The translations under genes and the position numbers were made by a program. DNA of 64,000 nucleotides, taken from the NCBI RefSeq assembly GCF_029887875.1, contig NZ_JARXRM010000032.1, positions 36,440-100,439 of the forward strand. Reading direction: 5' to 3'. The number at the start of each line of letters is the position of its first letter. Within the stretch, counting starts at the first letter, position 1. The notes under the pieces were generated by a model. That model worked only from the letters and a program-made list of their open reading frames with translations, was not told where the DNA came from and ran no database searches. This document shows positions 29,195-41,569 of this stretch, piece by piece. This stretch comes from Luteimonas endophytica (GTDB taxonomy: Bacteria > Pseudomonadota > Gammaproteobacteria > Xanthomonadales > Xanthomonadaceae).

Positions 29195-30112
29195 GTGGGT
29201 ACGTTCGATCGCCTGGCGGCCCAGCTGCCGCAGCGGCGCGTCCGCGGTCATCCCGAGAGCGTCGAGCGCGGCGTTCATCTCCTCGCCCAGCCCGGCCAGC
29301 CGGCCACGCGAGGCCTCCACGCCGAGCAGGCCCGGAAACGTGGCCTTGGCCTGGGCCGCGTCCTTGCCGGCGGTCTTGCCGAGGGTGGCGCTGTCGCCCT
29401 CGACGTCGAGCAGGTCGTCGCGGATCTGGAAGCCGAGGCCGAGCGCGCTGGCGTAGCGGTCCAGCTGCGCCCGCGCCGCGGCATCGGCACCGGCGGCGAT
29501 CGCGCCCAGCCGCACCGCCGCGCGCAGCAGGGCGCCGGTCTTCATGGCGTGGAGCCGTTCGAGCTCGACGACAGGAAGCAGGCGATCGGCCCCGCGCTGC
29601 TGCTTGCTGCCGGCGGCCGCCAGGTCGCGCGCCTGCCCGCCGCACATGCCGTCGGCCCCGGCCGCGCCGGCGAGCTCGCGCAGCATCGCCACGCGGCGGC
29701 CGTCGTCGACCGGCGCGTCCGCCAGCACCGCGAACGCCAGCGACTGCAGCGCATCGCCCGCCAGGATCGCGGTGGCCTCGTCGAAGGCGATGTGCACGGT
29801 CGGCCGGCCGCGGCGCAGCGCGTCGTCGTCCATCGCCGGAAGGTCGTCGTGCACCAGCGAATAGGCGTGGACCAGCTCCACCGCCGCCGCGGGCGCGTCC
29901 AGGGCGGCGTCGGCGGCACCGAAGGCGTTGCCGCAGGCATAGACCAGCAACGGCCGGATGCGCTTGCCGCCGGCCAGGGCGGCGTGGCGCATCGCCCCGA
30001 GCAGACGCGGTTCGCCGTGTTCCAATGCGGCCAGCGCGCGTTCCAGCGCGGCGTCCGCGCGCGCGCGCCAGGCTTGCAGCTGCGGATCCGGCCGCGCGGC
30101 CGGATCAGGCAT
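29192..30112 (-). CDS. ispA: Farnesyl/geranyl diphosphate synthase
   Basis: 306 residues of trans-isoprenyl diphosphate synthase. The first Asp-rich motif is DDLPAMDDD and the second [17 protein letters not shown] near the N-terminus holds the substrate-binding Lys/Arg. It condenses IPP with DMAPP and GPP to give farnesyl diphosphate, feeding UppS, which is encoded in the same long gene run. The start overlaps the xseB stop by 8 bp, as in the conserved xseB-ispA pair. dxs, which often follows, is not present here. Confidence 0.95.
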   Translation of the reverse strand: MPDPAARPDPQLQAWRARADAALERALAALEHGEPRLLGAMRHAALAGGKRIRPLLVYACGNAFGAADAALDAPAAAVELVHAYSLVHDDLPAMDDDALRRGRPTVHIAFDEATAILAGDALQSLAFAVLADAPVDDGRRVAMLRELAGAAGADGMCGGQARDLAAAGSKQQRGADRLLPVVELERLHAMKTGALLRAAVRLGAIAAGADAAARAQLDRYASALGLGFQIRDDLLDVEGDSATLGKTAGKDAAQAKATFPGLLGVEASRGRLAGLGEEMNAALDALGMTADAPLRQLGRQAIERTH

Positions 30113-30374
30113 CGCCGGGAATGCCGGGGAACGGCTCGGCGCTGTCCGGCCGCTCCGGTTCGCTGAGCAGCTTCACCCGCAGTTCCGCCTGTTCGAGCGC
30201 CTGCTGGCAGCGGCGGTACAGGCCGACCCCGCGCTCGTACGCGGCCAGGGATTCGTCCAGGCTCATGTCGCCGCTCTCCATCTTCTCCACCAGCCGTTCG
30301 AGCTGGTCGAGGGAGGCTTCGAAATCGGCGACGCCGGGGGACTCGGCGGGTTCCGGGGCTGGTTTGCGCGGCAT
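30105..30374 (-). CDS. xseB: Exodeoxyribonuclease VII small subunit
   Basis: 89 residues. The central part, [43 protein letters not shown], is the well-conserved helical hairpin of XseB, which binds several-fold to XseA to form the single-strand-specific exonuclease. N- and C-terminal tails are disordered. xseA is not in the window. It precedes ispA with an 8-bp overlap and follows tilS by 52 bp. Confidence 0.95.
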   Translation of the reverse strand: MPRKPAPEPAESPGVADFEASLDQLERLVEKMESGDMSLDESLAAYERGVGLYRRCQQALEQAELRVKLLSEPERPDSAEPFPGIPGDA

Positions 30375-30426
30375 CCGGCAAGTCTAAGCCAAGCGCCGTG
30401 GATGCGCAGGCCGGGACCGCCGGAAA

Positions 30427-31794
30427 TCACTCGAAGACCGCACCCGGGGACCACGCCAGCCGTAGCCGGCGGTCGCGCAACCAGGCGTCGAGCGAAGCGG
30501 AGACCGCGATGTCGCCCGCCGCGAGCACCGCGCCGTCGCCGTCCACCAGCAGCGGCATCCGGGCGCGTACCCAGGGAGGGACCCCGAGCGCCTGCAGCAC
30601 GTGCTTGAGCGAATGGCTGTGGTCGCGCCGCGGCAGGCGGATGCGTTCGCCGCCGCGGCGGGCCCGCACCCGCAGCTCCGGTGCGGGCGCCGCGCCGGTT
30701 TCCGCCGCAGGGCCGGGGTGCCGGGCATTGCCGTCGTCCCGGTTCTCGAACGCCAGGCTGCCGCCGCCCGGCAGCAGCAGGGGCGGATACGGCGGGGACC
30801 AGGCGAGTTCCAGTTCGGCCGGCAGCACCGGTTGCTGCGGCCCCGCGTGCAGCAGGTCGCGCCAGCGCCGCAGCGCCACGCCGTGCCAGGCGAAGGCCGG
30901 GTTGCGGTCGGACGCGGCGTGCAGCATCTGCGTCTCGACCTGGCGCAGGCCGCGCGCCGGCAGCGGCGGCAGTCCCAGGCCCTCCACCCACAGCCGCAGC
31001 ACCCGCGCCCGTCGCGGCGCCGGCAGCGACAGCAGGGCGGCGACCGACAGGGTCCACGGGTCGGGGGTGCGCACGCTCGCCAGGGCCTGGGCGTCCTCCT
31101 CGCCCAGCAGGGCAGAGGCCTCGGCCGCGAGGCCGGCGCTTGCCGCGAACGCGGCCCGGGCCTGCGGCCAGCGCCGCTCCAGCAGCGGCAGCACCCGGTG
31201 GCGGAGAAAGTTGCGGTCGTGTCCGGGGTCGGCATTGGCCGGATCTTCGATCCACGCCAGCCCGCGGGCCCGGGCCGCGTCAAGCAGGTCCGCGCGTGCC
31301 GCGTCGAGCAGCGGCCGCCACAGCCAGCCGCGGCCGTAGCGCCGCCACGGCCGCATCGCACCCAGGCCCTCCGCGCCGGACCCGCGCAGCGCCCGCAGCA
31401 GGAAGGTCTCGGCCTGGTCGTCGCGGTGATGGGCGAGGGCCAGCACCTCGCCGGGGCGCAGCTCGGCCGCGAACGCGGCATGGCGCGCCGCGCGGGCAGC
31501 CGCCTCCGGGCCGGTTCCGGCATCGCCGGACACGCTGACGCGAACGATGCGCAGCGGCACGCCGAGGGCATCGCAGGCGCGCCGGCAATGCCGGGCCCAG
31601 GCGTCCGCCTCGGGGTGCAGTCCGTGGTGGACATGGATCGCCCGCAGCCGATCCCATCGTCCGCTCGCTTTCGCTTCGAGCAGCAGATGCAGCAGCACCG
31701 TCGAATCGACGCCGCCGCTGTAGCCGACCAGCAGCGGACGCGCCTCGGCGGGAGACGCGCGGGGCAACAGGGCGGGAGAGGGAGCTTGGGGCAT
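30427..31794 (-). CDS. tilS: tRNA(Ile)-lysidine synthase
   Basis: 455 residues. The PP-loop ATPase motif VGYSGGVDSTVLLHLL is at residue ~23, followed by HVHHGLHPEADAWA and LALAHHRDDQAETFLLRALRGSGAEGLGAM. The C-terminal half carries the TilS substrate-binding and lysine domains. The enzyme changes the wobble cytidine of a tRNA-Ile (CAU anticodon) to lysidine, switching it from Met to Ile. It is preceded by a promoter-like sequence. In many gammaproteobacteria tilS follows accA; here a TPR gene lies between. Confidence 0.95.
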   Translation of the reverse strand: MPQAPSPALLPRASPAEARPLLVGYSGGVDSTVLLHLLLEAKASGRWDRLRAIHVHHGLHPEADAWARHCRRACDALGVPLRIVRVSVSGDAGTGPEAAARAARHAAFAAELRPGEVLALAHHRDDQAETFLLRALRGSGAEGLGAMRPWRRYGRGWLWRPLLDAARADLLDAARARGLAWIEDPANADPGHDRNFLRHRVLPLLERRWPQARAAFAASAGLAAEASALLGEEDAQALASVRTPDPWTLSVAALLSLPAPRRARVLRLWVEGLGLPPLPARGLRQVETQMLHAASDRNPAFAWHGVALRRWRDLLHAGPQQPVLPAELELAWSPPYPPLLLPGGGSLAFENRDDGNARHPGPAAETGAAPAPELRVRARRGGERIRLPRRDHSHSLKHVLQALGVPPWVRARMPLLVDGDGAVLAAGDIAVSASLDAWLRDRRLRLAWSPGAVFE

Positions 31795-31894
31795 CAGCTG
31801 GAATCGTGCGGCTGGCGGGGGAGCCGCCCGGGCGGTCCGGCTGCGCGGGACGCGCCTGGGTCCGGAAACCGCCGGCGCGCCCGGCCACCGGGCG

Positions 31895-31924
31895 ATCCTA
31901 GTCCCAGGCGGATCCTGGCGCCAA
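31895..31924 (-). promoter_or_regulatory. Possible sigma70-type promoter for tilS
   Basis: Read on the minus strand, TTGGCG and TAGGAT are 18 bp apart, about 100 bp before the tilS start. Each box matches four of six consensus bases. Nothing else is seen in this 166-bp gap. Confidence 0.35.
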
Positions 31925-31960
31925 CCGCCGGCCCGCCCGCGAGGGCCGGCGCGGCGGCGT

Positions 31961-32698
31961 TCATCCCAGTTCTCGCTCGGCGATGGCGATCCACTGGCGC
32001 TGCTCGCGCCGATAGTAGCGCGGCGAGTGCTGCGCGCGCTTGAGGGTTTCCCGGAACAGCGCCGCGGCCGCGTCGGGATCGCCGCACCGCTTCAACAGCA
32101 GCCCGTGGCGGACCCGCGCTTCCTCGCCGGAGAATCCAGGCGTCAACGCCTCGTACTCGTGCAGGGCTGCGGCGACATCGCCGACGGCCTCGACGGCACG
32201 GGCGTAGAGCAGATGGCCCTCGCTGGAGCGAAAATCCGGATTGGCGGCGATCAGCTCGTCGAGGGTCGTCCGGGCCTCCTGCGGCAGGCCGAGTTCGAAC
32301 TGCGCATTCGCCAACCCGAGCATGAGGTGTGGATCGGTCGCATAGATGCCGCTCAGGGCCGAGCGGTACAGCTCGGCCGCCTGCTGGTAGTCGCCGGCGG
32401 CGAGGCTCTGCTCGGCCAGCCTGCGGCGGTTGTCCTTGGTGTCCGCCAGTTCCAGCTGGCGGGCGGCCTCGCGTTTGCCACGCTCCGGGTCGATCCTCCC
32501 GTGCAGGCTCCTGACCGCTCGCCGTGCCCCGCGGCTGTCGCTCACTCCCGGCAGCACCTCGGCGACCAGGTAGATCGCCACGGCGATGTACGAGCCGATC
32601 AGCAGGATGAAGATCCAGTACAGCGGGCGCCCGGTACGGACCGCGTGCACCGCGCAGGCGATCTGCAGCAGGATCGAGAACAGCAGGATGGGGCTCAT
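31961..32698 (-). CDS. Membrane-anchored tetratricopeptide-repeat protein
   Basis: 245 residues. Two N-terminal hydrophobic segments (LLFSILLQIACAVHAV and YWIFILLIGSYIAVAIYLVAEVLPG) are followed by TPR-like helices (RRLAEQSLAAGDYQQAAELYRSALSG, LGLANAQFELGLPQEARTTLDEL, GHLLYARAVEAVGDVAAALHEYEALTPG). This architecture fits small adaptor proteins of the inner membrane, but no specific partner is known. It lies 39 bp downstream of accA on the same strand, so co-transcription with accA and dnaE is likely. The role is not recognised. Confidence 0.82.
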   Translation of the reverse strand: MSPILLFSILLQIACAVHAVRTGRPLYWIFILLIGSYIAVAIYLVAEVLPGVSDSRGARRAVRSLHGRIDPERGKREAARQLELADTKDNRRRLAEQSLAAGDYQQAAELYRSALSGIYATDPHLMLGLANAQFELGLPQEARTTLDELIAANPDFRSSEGHLLYARAVEAVGDVAAALHEYEALTPGFSGEEARVRHGLLLKRCGDPDAAAALFRETLKRAQHSPRYYRREQRQWIAIAERELG

Positions 32699-32737
32699 CG
32701 ACGCTCCTTGTCGGCTGGATGCGGGGCGGTGCGCGGA

Positions 32738-33697
32738 TTATGCGGCCTCGTAGGCCCCATAGCCGCGCAGCCGCCGGTAGCGCCGCTCCAGCAGTTCCGG
32801 CAGCGGCACCCGTTCCAGCGCATCCAGCTCGTTGAGCAGCACCGCCTTCAGGCGGGTGGCGGTCTGGCGCGGATTGCGGTGCGCGCCACCGGTGGGTTCG
32901 CGCACCAGCTTGTCGATCAGGCCGAGCTCGAGCAGGCGCCTGGCGGTCAGGCCGAGCTGCTCGGCGGCCTCGCGCTTCTTCTCGGCGTCCTTCCACAGGA
33001 TCGAGGCGCAGCCCTCCGGCGAGATCACCGAGTAGGTGCTGTATTCCAGCATCAGGGTGCGGTCCCCCACGCCGATCGCCAGCGCGCCGCCGGAACCGCC
33101 TTCGCCGATCACGGTGCAGACGATCGGAATGCGCAGTTCCGCCATCTCCAGCAGGTTGCGCGCGATCGCCTCGGACTGGCCGCGCTCCTCGGCGCCGATC
33201 CCGGGGTAGGCGCCGGGGGTGTCGATGAAGGTCAGCAGCGGCACGCCGAAACGCTCGGCCATCTTCATCAGCCGCAGCGCCTTGCGATAGCCTTCGGGGC
33301 GCGGCATGCCGAAGTTGCGGCGCACCTTGGCCTTGGTGTCGCGGCCCTTCTCGTGGCCGATGATCATCACGCTGCGCCCGTCGACCCGGCCCAGGCCGCC
33401 GACGATCGCGGCATCGTCGGAGAAGGCGCGGTCGCCGGCCAGTTCCTCGAACTCGTCGCACATCACCCGCACGTAGTCGTAGGTGTAGGGCCGGGCCGGG
33501 TGGCGGGCGAGCTGCGAGACCTGCCAGGGGCTGAGGTCGCGGAAGATCTGCGCGGTGCGCTTGCGCAGCTTGTCCTGCAGTGCGTGGATCTCGGCGTCGA
33601 TGTTGACCGCCGGGCCGGAACTGGCCTGGCGCAGTTCCTGGATCTTGGCCTCCAGATCGGCGATGGGCTGTTCGAAATCGAGGTAGTTCGGGTTCAT
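32738..33697 (-). CDS. accA: Acetyl-CoA carboxylase carboxyltransferase subunit alpha
   Basis: 319 residues, the standard length. Typical parts are the N-terminal [16 protein letters not shown], the [23 protein letters not shown] region, [15 protein letters not shown] and [40 protein letters not shown], which form the crotonase-fold active site. With AccD it moves the carboxyl group from biotin to acetyl-CoA, the first step of fatty-acid synthesis. It follows dnaE by 96 bp, the conserved gammaproteobacterial order. Confidence 0.97.
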   Translation of the reverse strand: MNPNYLDFEQPIADLEAKIQELRQASSGPAVNIDAEIHALQDKLRKRTAQIFRDLSPWQVSQLARHPARPYTYDYVRVMCDEFEELAGDRAFSDDAAIVGGLGRVDGRSVMIIGHEKGRDTKAKVRRNFGMPRPEGYRKALRLMKMAERFGVPLLTFIDTPGAYPGIGAEERGQSEAIARNLLEMAELRIPIVCTVIGEGGSGGALAIGVGDRTLMLEYSTYSVISPEGCASILWKDAEKKREAAEQLGLTARRLLELGLIDKLVREPTGGAHRNPRQTATRLKAVLLNELDALERVPLPELLERRYRRLRGYGAYEAA

Positions 33698-33793
33698 CGG
33701 CGTCCGTGGGGCCGGAAGGTCGGACAGTCTAGCGGAAGGGCCGGAGCCGGCCGTACCGCGGAGTAGGGAGGCGCCCGTTGCGGCCCGCGCCGC

Positions 33794-37312
<3,519 letters not shown>

Positions 37313-37398
37313 CGGACGGCCGTCGCGTCAGCACGCAGGGTAGGCCGGGGGGGCGGTGCCGACAAGGCTTGACAGGGGCCGCGGGCGGCCGGGTGCGG

Positions 37399-38028
37399 TC
37401 AGGCCAGGGCTTCGGACAGCGGCGCCGGCGCAAACATCGATCCCTGCGCGGCCAGCCGAACCGGGGCGAAGCTGCGGCGGTGCTCGGGGCAGGGGCCGAG
37501 CCGGTTGAGCGCGTCCAGGTGCGCGGGCGTCGAATAGCCCTTGTGCAGGTCGAACCGGTAGCCGGGGTGGTGGAGGTGGCGCTCGCGCATGGCGCGGTCG
37601 CGGGCCACCTTGGCCAGGATCGACGCCGCCATGATCGAGCGGTCGCGCGCATCCCCGCCGACCAGCGCCTCGGCCGCGCACGGCAGGCCCGGCGGCAGCA
37701 GGTTGCCGTCGACGCGGGCGCTGCAGGTGCCCCGATCGCCGACCGTGTCCACCACGCCCTCCAGCGCGCGGCGCATTCCCAGCAGGGTGGCCTGGAGGAT
37801 GTTGATGCGGTCGATCTCGCCCGCCTCGATGAACACGATGCGCCAGGCCAGCGCTCGCTCGACGATGCGGGCGTACAGGACCTCGCGGCGGGCGGCGCAG
37901 AGCTGCTTGGAATCGTCGAGGCCGTTGATGCGCGGCCGTGCCGGGTCGAACACCACGGCCGCGACCACCACCGGCCCGGCCAGCGGCCCGCGACCGGCCT
38001 CGTCGACCCCGGCGACCAGCGCGTTCAC
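37399..38028 (-). CDS. rnhB: Ribonuclease HII
   Basis: 209 residues from a GTG that overlaps the lpxB stop codon (GTGA). The active-site motif [16 protein letters not shown] is at the very N-terminus, with DDSKQL and [18 protein letters not shown] further on. RNase HII removes ribonucleotides embedded in DNA. The C-terminus [29 protein letters not shown] is typical. It is the usual link between lpxB and dnaE. Confidence 0.96.
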   Translation of the reverse strand: MNALVAGVDEAGRGPLAGPVVVAAVVFDPARPRINGLDDSKQLCAARREVLYARIVERALAWRIVFIEAGEIDRINILQATLLGMRRALEGVVDTVGDRGTCSARVDGNLLPPGLPCAAEALVGGDARDRSIMAASILAKVARDRAMRERHLHHPGYRFDLHKGYSTPAHLDALNRLGPCPEHRRSFAPVRLAAQGSMFAPAPLSEALA

Positions 38029-39245
38029 CGGCGCGCCACCAGCGCTTCGACCACGTCGGCGGCGCGCGCCGAGGCGTCGCGACGCAGGGTGGCGTGGATC
38101 TGCCGGAAGCGCGGTTCGAGCGCGGCCACGGCGCGCGGGTCGCGCAGCCAGCCGAGCACGGCTGCGGCCAGATCGGGGGCGGTGCATCGCTCCTGCATGA
38201 GTTCGGGAACCAGTTCCTCTCCGGCAAGCACGTTGGGCAGGGCGTAGCGTTCGATCTTCAGCAGCCCCAGCGCCCTGACCAGGATAGACGTTGCGCGAGC
38301 GACGCGGTAGCCGACCACCATCGGCCGCTTCGCCAGCATCCCCTCGAGGGTGGCGGTGCCGGACGCGAGCAGCACCGCGTCCGCGGCCACCATCGCCTCG
38401 CGCGCCTGCCCGTCCAGCAGGCGCACGCCGGCGCCGCGCAGCGGCGAGGCGGCGATCCGCGCCCGCAGCGCCTCGGCGCAGCGGGCGTCGGCCGCCGGCA
38501 CCAGCACCAGCAGGCCGGGGACCTCCGCCGCCACCAGCGCCGCCGCCTCGAGGAAGACCTCGGCGAGCCGCCCGATCTCGCCCAGGCGCGAACCGGGCAG
38601 CACCGCCAGCACGGTGGCGTCGCGGGCCACGTCGAGGCGCGCCCGCGCCGCACGCCGGTCCGGGTCCAGCGGCATCGCGTCGGCCATCGGGTGGCCGACG
38701 AAGCGCGCATCGACGCCGTAGCCGGCGTAGATCTCCGGCTCCATCGGGAACAGGCACAGCACCCGGTCGGCGCTGCGGCCGATGCTGCGCGCGCGGCCCC
38801 GGCGCCACGCCCAGACCGAGGGGCTGACGTAGTGCACCGTGCGCACGCCGCGCAGCCGGAGCATCCGCTCGAGCCCCAGGTTGAAGTCGGGAGCGTCGAT
38901 GCCGATGAAGGCGTCCGGCCGCCACGCCAGGATCCGGCGCCGCAGCGCGGCCCGCAGCATCAGCAGCCGCGGCAGGTGCGAGAGCACCTCGCTCAGTCCC
39001 ATGACCGCCAGTTCCGAGGCGTCGTGCCAGGCATCCAGCCCGGCCGCCCGCATGGCATCTCCCCCGACCCCGGCGAACAGCGCGTGCGGATGGCGCTGCC
39101 GCAGCTCGCGGATCAGGCCGGCGCCGAGCTGGTCCCCGGACGCCTCGCCGGCGACCAGCGCGAACCGCGGTACCGGCCGGGCGGGCGGTGCGGCGGCTGG
39201 AGCTGGAGTGTCGACCGTGGCGGCGGGGTCGGGTGCGCTGTTCAC
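38025..39245 (-). CDS. lpxB: Lipid-A-disaccharide synthase
   Basis: 406 residues from a GTG. After an Ala/Pro-rich N-terminal extension of about 27 residues, the GT19 glycosyltransferase begins at [50 protein letters not shown] and the late [20 protein letters not shown] motif follow. It joins UDP-2,3-diacylglucosamine and lipid X into the lipid A disaccharide at the inner-membrane surface. Some of the N-terminal extension may not be translated. It overlaps rnhB and lies 30 bp after lpxA. Confidence 0.96.
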   Translation of the reverse strand: MNSAPDPAATVDTPAPAAAPPARPVPRFALVAGEASGDQLGAGLIRELRQRHPHALFAGVGGDAMRAAGLDAWHDASELAVMGLSEVLSHLPRLLMLRAALRRRILAWRPDAFIGIDAPDFNLGLERMLRLRGVRTVHYVSPSVWAWRRGRARSIGRSADRVLCLFPMEPEIYAGYGVDARFVGHPMADAMPLDPDRRAARARLDVARDATVLAVLPGSRLGEIGRLAEVFLEAAALVAAEVPGLLVLVPAADARCAEALRARIAASPLRGAGVRLLDGQAREAMVAADAVLLASGTATLEGMLAKRPMVVGYRVARATSILVRALGLLKIERYALPNVLAGEELVPELMQERCTAPDLAAAVLGWLRDPRAVAALEPRFRQIHATLRRDASARAADVVEALVARR

Positions 39246-39275
39246 GGCTCGGCGGTCATCGCGGCCAGGAGCGGG

Positions 39276-40064
39276 TCATCTTAGCAGCGGGCGCTGGCCG
39301 GCCTCGACGAAATCGAGCATCTGGCGGACGTCGTCGCTCTCGCCGGCGATCTCCTCCAGCCGGGCGCGGATCTCCTCCTGGCTGCCGCCCGACAGGTAGA
39401 GCGCGCGATAGGCGCGCTTGATCGCAGCGGTGCGCGCCGGATCGAATCCGCGCCGCTTCAGCCCTTCGCTGTTGATGCCGCGGGGCCGTCCGTAGCCCTC
39501 CTGCGCCACCATCACGAAGGGCGGCACGTCGCCGTTGACGAACGCGCCCATGCCGACGAAGGCGTGCATGCCGATCCGGCAGAACTGGTGGATGCCGACG
39601 AAGCCGCTGAGGATCACGTGGTCGCCGATCTCGACGTGCCCGGCGAGGGTGGCATTGTTGGAGAACACGCAGTGGTCGCCGACCCGGCAGTCGTGGGCCA
39701 CGTGGGCATAGGCGAGCAGCCAGTTGTCGTGGCCGATCCTGGTGCAGCCGCCGCCATCGCCGGTGCCGCGGTTGATGGTGACGAACTCGCGGATGGTGTT
39801 GCGGTCGCCGATCTCGAGTTCGACGCGCTCGCCGCGGTATTTCTTGTCCTGCGGGTCGCCGCCGATCGCGGCGTGGCCGTGGATGCGGTTGTCGCGGCCG
39901 ATCCTGGCGGGCCCGGAAATGCTGCAGTGGGGGCCGATCCTGGTGCCGGCGCCGATCTCGACCTCCGCACCGATCAGGCTGAAGGCGCCGATCGACACGC
40001 CCTCGCCGATTCGCGCCGACGGGTCGACCACCGCGGAGTGATGGATCGCCGGAGCGGCGGTCAT
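39276..40064 (-). CDS. lpxA: Acyl-ACP--UDP-N-acetylglucosamine O-acyltransferase
   Basis: 262 residues of left-handed beta-helix. Many hexapeptide turns are visible ([29 protein letters not shown]), and the catalytic His region is [30 protein letters not shown]. It performs the first step of lipid A synthesis. The ATG overlaps the fabZ stop by 4 bp. Confidence 0.97.
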   Translation of the reverse strand: MTAAPAIHHSAVVDPSARIGEGVSIGAFSLIGAEVEIGAGTRIGPHCSISGPARIGRDNRIHGHAAIGGDPQDKKYRGERVELEIGDRNTIREFVTINRGTGDGGGCTRIGHDNWLLAYAHVAHDCRVGDHCVFSNNATLAGHVEIGDHVILSGFVGIHQFCRIGMHAFVGMGAFVNGDVPPFVMVAQEGYGRPRGINSEGLKRRGFDPARTAAIKRAYRALYLSGGSQEEIRARLEEIAGESDDVRQMLDFVEAGQRPLLR

Positions 40065-40522
40065 TCCCGCTCCTGGACCTCGGCGCAGAGGATCTCCGCG
40101 CAGGCGACCTCTTCGCCGTTCACGCTGGCGGTGCCGGCATACAGCGTCATGTTGCGGATCGCGCGGCGGATCTCCACGTCCAGGTCGAGACGGTCCCCGG
40201 GCACCACCATGCGCGAGAACCGGGCCTTGTCCACCTTGACCAGGTAGGAGATCCGGCCGGTGCAATCCACCTTCTTGCTCAGGTGGCTGAGCACGCCGCC
40301 GGCCTGCGCCAACGCCTCGATCACCAGCACCCCGGGCATCACCGGATTGCCCGGAAAGTGCCCCTGGAAGAAGTGCTCGTTGGCCGAGACGTGCTTGTAG
40401 CAGCGCACCCGGCGGTCGCATTCGAACTCGACCACCCGGTCGACCAGCAGGAACGGGTAGCGATGCGGGAGCAGCTCTTGGATGCCCTGGAAGCCGATCG
40501 GCAGTGACAGTTCTCGATTCAT
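40061..40522 (-). CDS. fabZ: 3-hydroxyacyl-ACP dehydratase FabZ
   Basis: 153 residues of hotdog fold. [14 protein letters not shown] and the active-site [22 protein letters not shown] are fully conserved. FabZ dehydrates 3-hydroxyacyl-ACP in fatty-acid elongation and competes with LpxA and LpxD for the same hydroxyacyl pool, which explains its fixed place between their genes. Both ends are 4-bp ATGA overlaps with lpxD and lpxA. Confidence 0.97.
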   Translation of the reverse strand: MNRELSLPIGFQGIQELLPHRYPFLLVDRVVEFECDRRVRCYKHVSANEHFFQGHFPGNPVMPGVLVIEALAQAGGVLSHLSKKVDCTGRISYLVKVDKARFSRMVVPGDRLDLDVEIRRAIRNMTLYAGTASVNGEEVACAEILCAEVQERE

Positions 40523-41544
40523 TCCCGTTCCCGTTCCAAGGCGATGACGCGTCGCGCGAGGCCGTCCAGCTGGCGCAGGCGCGCCGCGCTGCGGCGCCAA
40601 TCGCGGCTGCGCATCACCGAAATGCCGGAAGAATACTCGCCCGGCTCGCGGATGGACTGCGAGACCATGCTCATGGCGGTGACCACCACATGGTCGCAGA
40701 TCTCGAGGTGGCCGGCGACGCCGGCGGCTCCGGCGAGCATGCAGTAGCGGCCGATCCGCGCGCTGCCGGCGATCCCGACGCAGCCCGCCATGGCGGTATG
40801 CGCGCCGACGTGCACGTTGTGGGCGATCTGGATCAGGTTGTCCAGGCGGACGTCCTCCTCGAGCACCGTGTCCTCGATGGCGCCGCGGTCGATGGTGGTG
40901 TTGGCGCCGATCTCGCAGTCGTCGCCGACGCGCACGCCGCCCAGTTGCGGCACGTTGATCCAGCGGCCGGCATCCATCGCCAGGCCGAAGCCGTCGGCCC
41001 CGAGTACCGCGCCGGGATGGATCCGCACCCGCGCCCCCAGCAGCACCCGCGCCACCAGGGTGACGCGCGCGACCAGTTCGCAGTCGCGGCCGACCGCGCA
41101 ATCCTCGCCGATCACGCAGCCCGGCCCGACGATCGCGCCGGCCGCCACCCGGCTGCGGGCGCCGATGCTCGTCAGGGGTCCGACCTCGGCCGCGGGATCC
41201 ACCTCGGCATCGGCGTGCACGACCGCACTGGGATGGATCCCCGGTGCCGCCACCCGCCGCGGGTGGAACAGCGCCGCGGCGCGCGCGTAGGCCGCGTACG
41301 GATCCCCGGCGACCAGGGCGGTCCCGGGATAGCCGGCGGCGTCTTCACCGCGTAGCAGCACCGCGCCGGCGCGGGTCGCGGCGAGCTCGCCGCGATATCG
41401 GGCGCTGGAGAGGAACGCCAGCTCGCCGGGGCCGGCCGCCGCCAGCGAGCCCACCCCGTGCAGGGCAATCGCGGGATCGCCGCGCAGCTCCAGACCGAGC
41501 CGTTGCGCGAGTTCGGCGGCGGTCAGTGCATGCTTCGCATCCAT
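40519..41544 (-). CDS. lpxD: UDP-3-O-(3-hydroxyacyl)glucosamine N-acyltransferase
   Basis: 341 residues: an N-terminal uridine-binding domain ([18 protein letters not shown] ... LAFLSSARY), a long hexapeptide beta-helix, and a helical C-terminus. The catalytic His lies in [29 protein letters not shown]. It adds the N-linked acyl chain, the third step of lipid A synthesis. It follows bamA by 25 bp; skp, which separates them in E. coli, is missing. No Shine-Dalgarno is visible before the ATG. Confidence 0.96.
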   Translation of the reverse strand: MDAKHALTAAELAQRLGLELRGDPAIALHGVGSLAAAGPGELAFLSSARYRGELAATRAGAVLLRGEDAAGYPGTALVAGDPYAAYARAAALFHPRRVAAPGIHPSAVVHADAEVDPAAEVGPLTSIGARSRVAAGAIVGPGCVIGEDCAVGRDCELVARVTLVARVLLGARVRIHPGAVLGADGFGLAMDAGRWINVPQLGGVRVGDDCEIGANTTIDRGAIEDTVLEEDVRLDNLIQIAHNVHVGAHTAMAGCVGIAGSARIGRYCMLAGAAGVAGHLEICDHVVVTAMSMVSQSIREPGEYSSGISVMRSRDWRRSAARLRQLDGLARRVIALERERE

Positions 41545-41569
41545 GGGAGGACCGGGCGGCGCCGCGGCC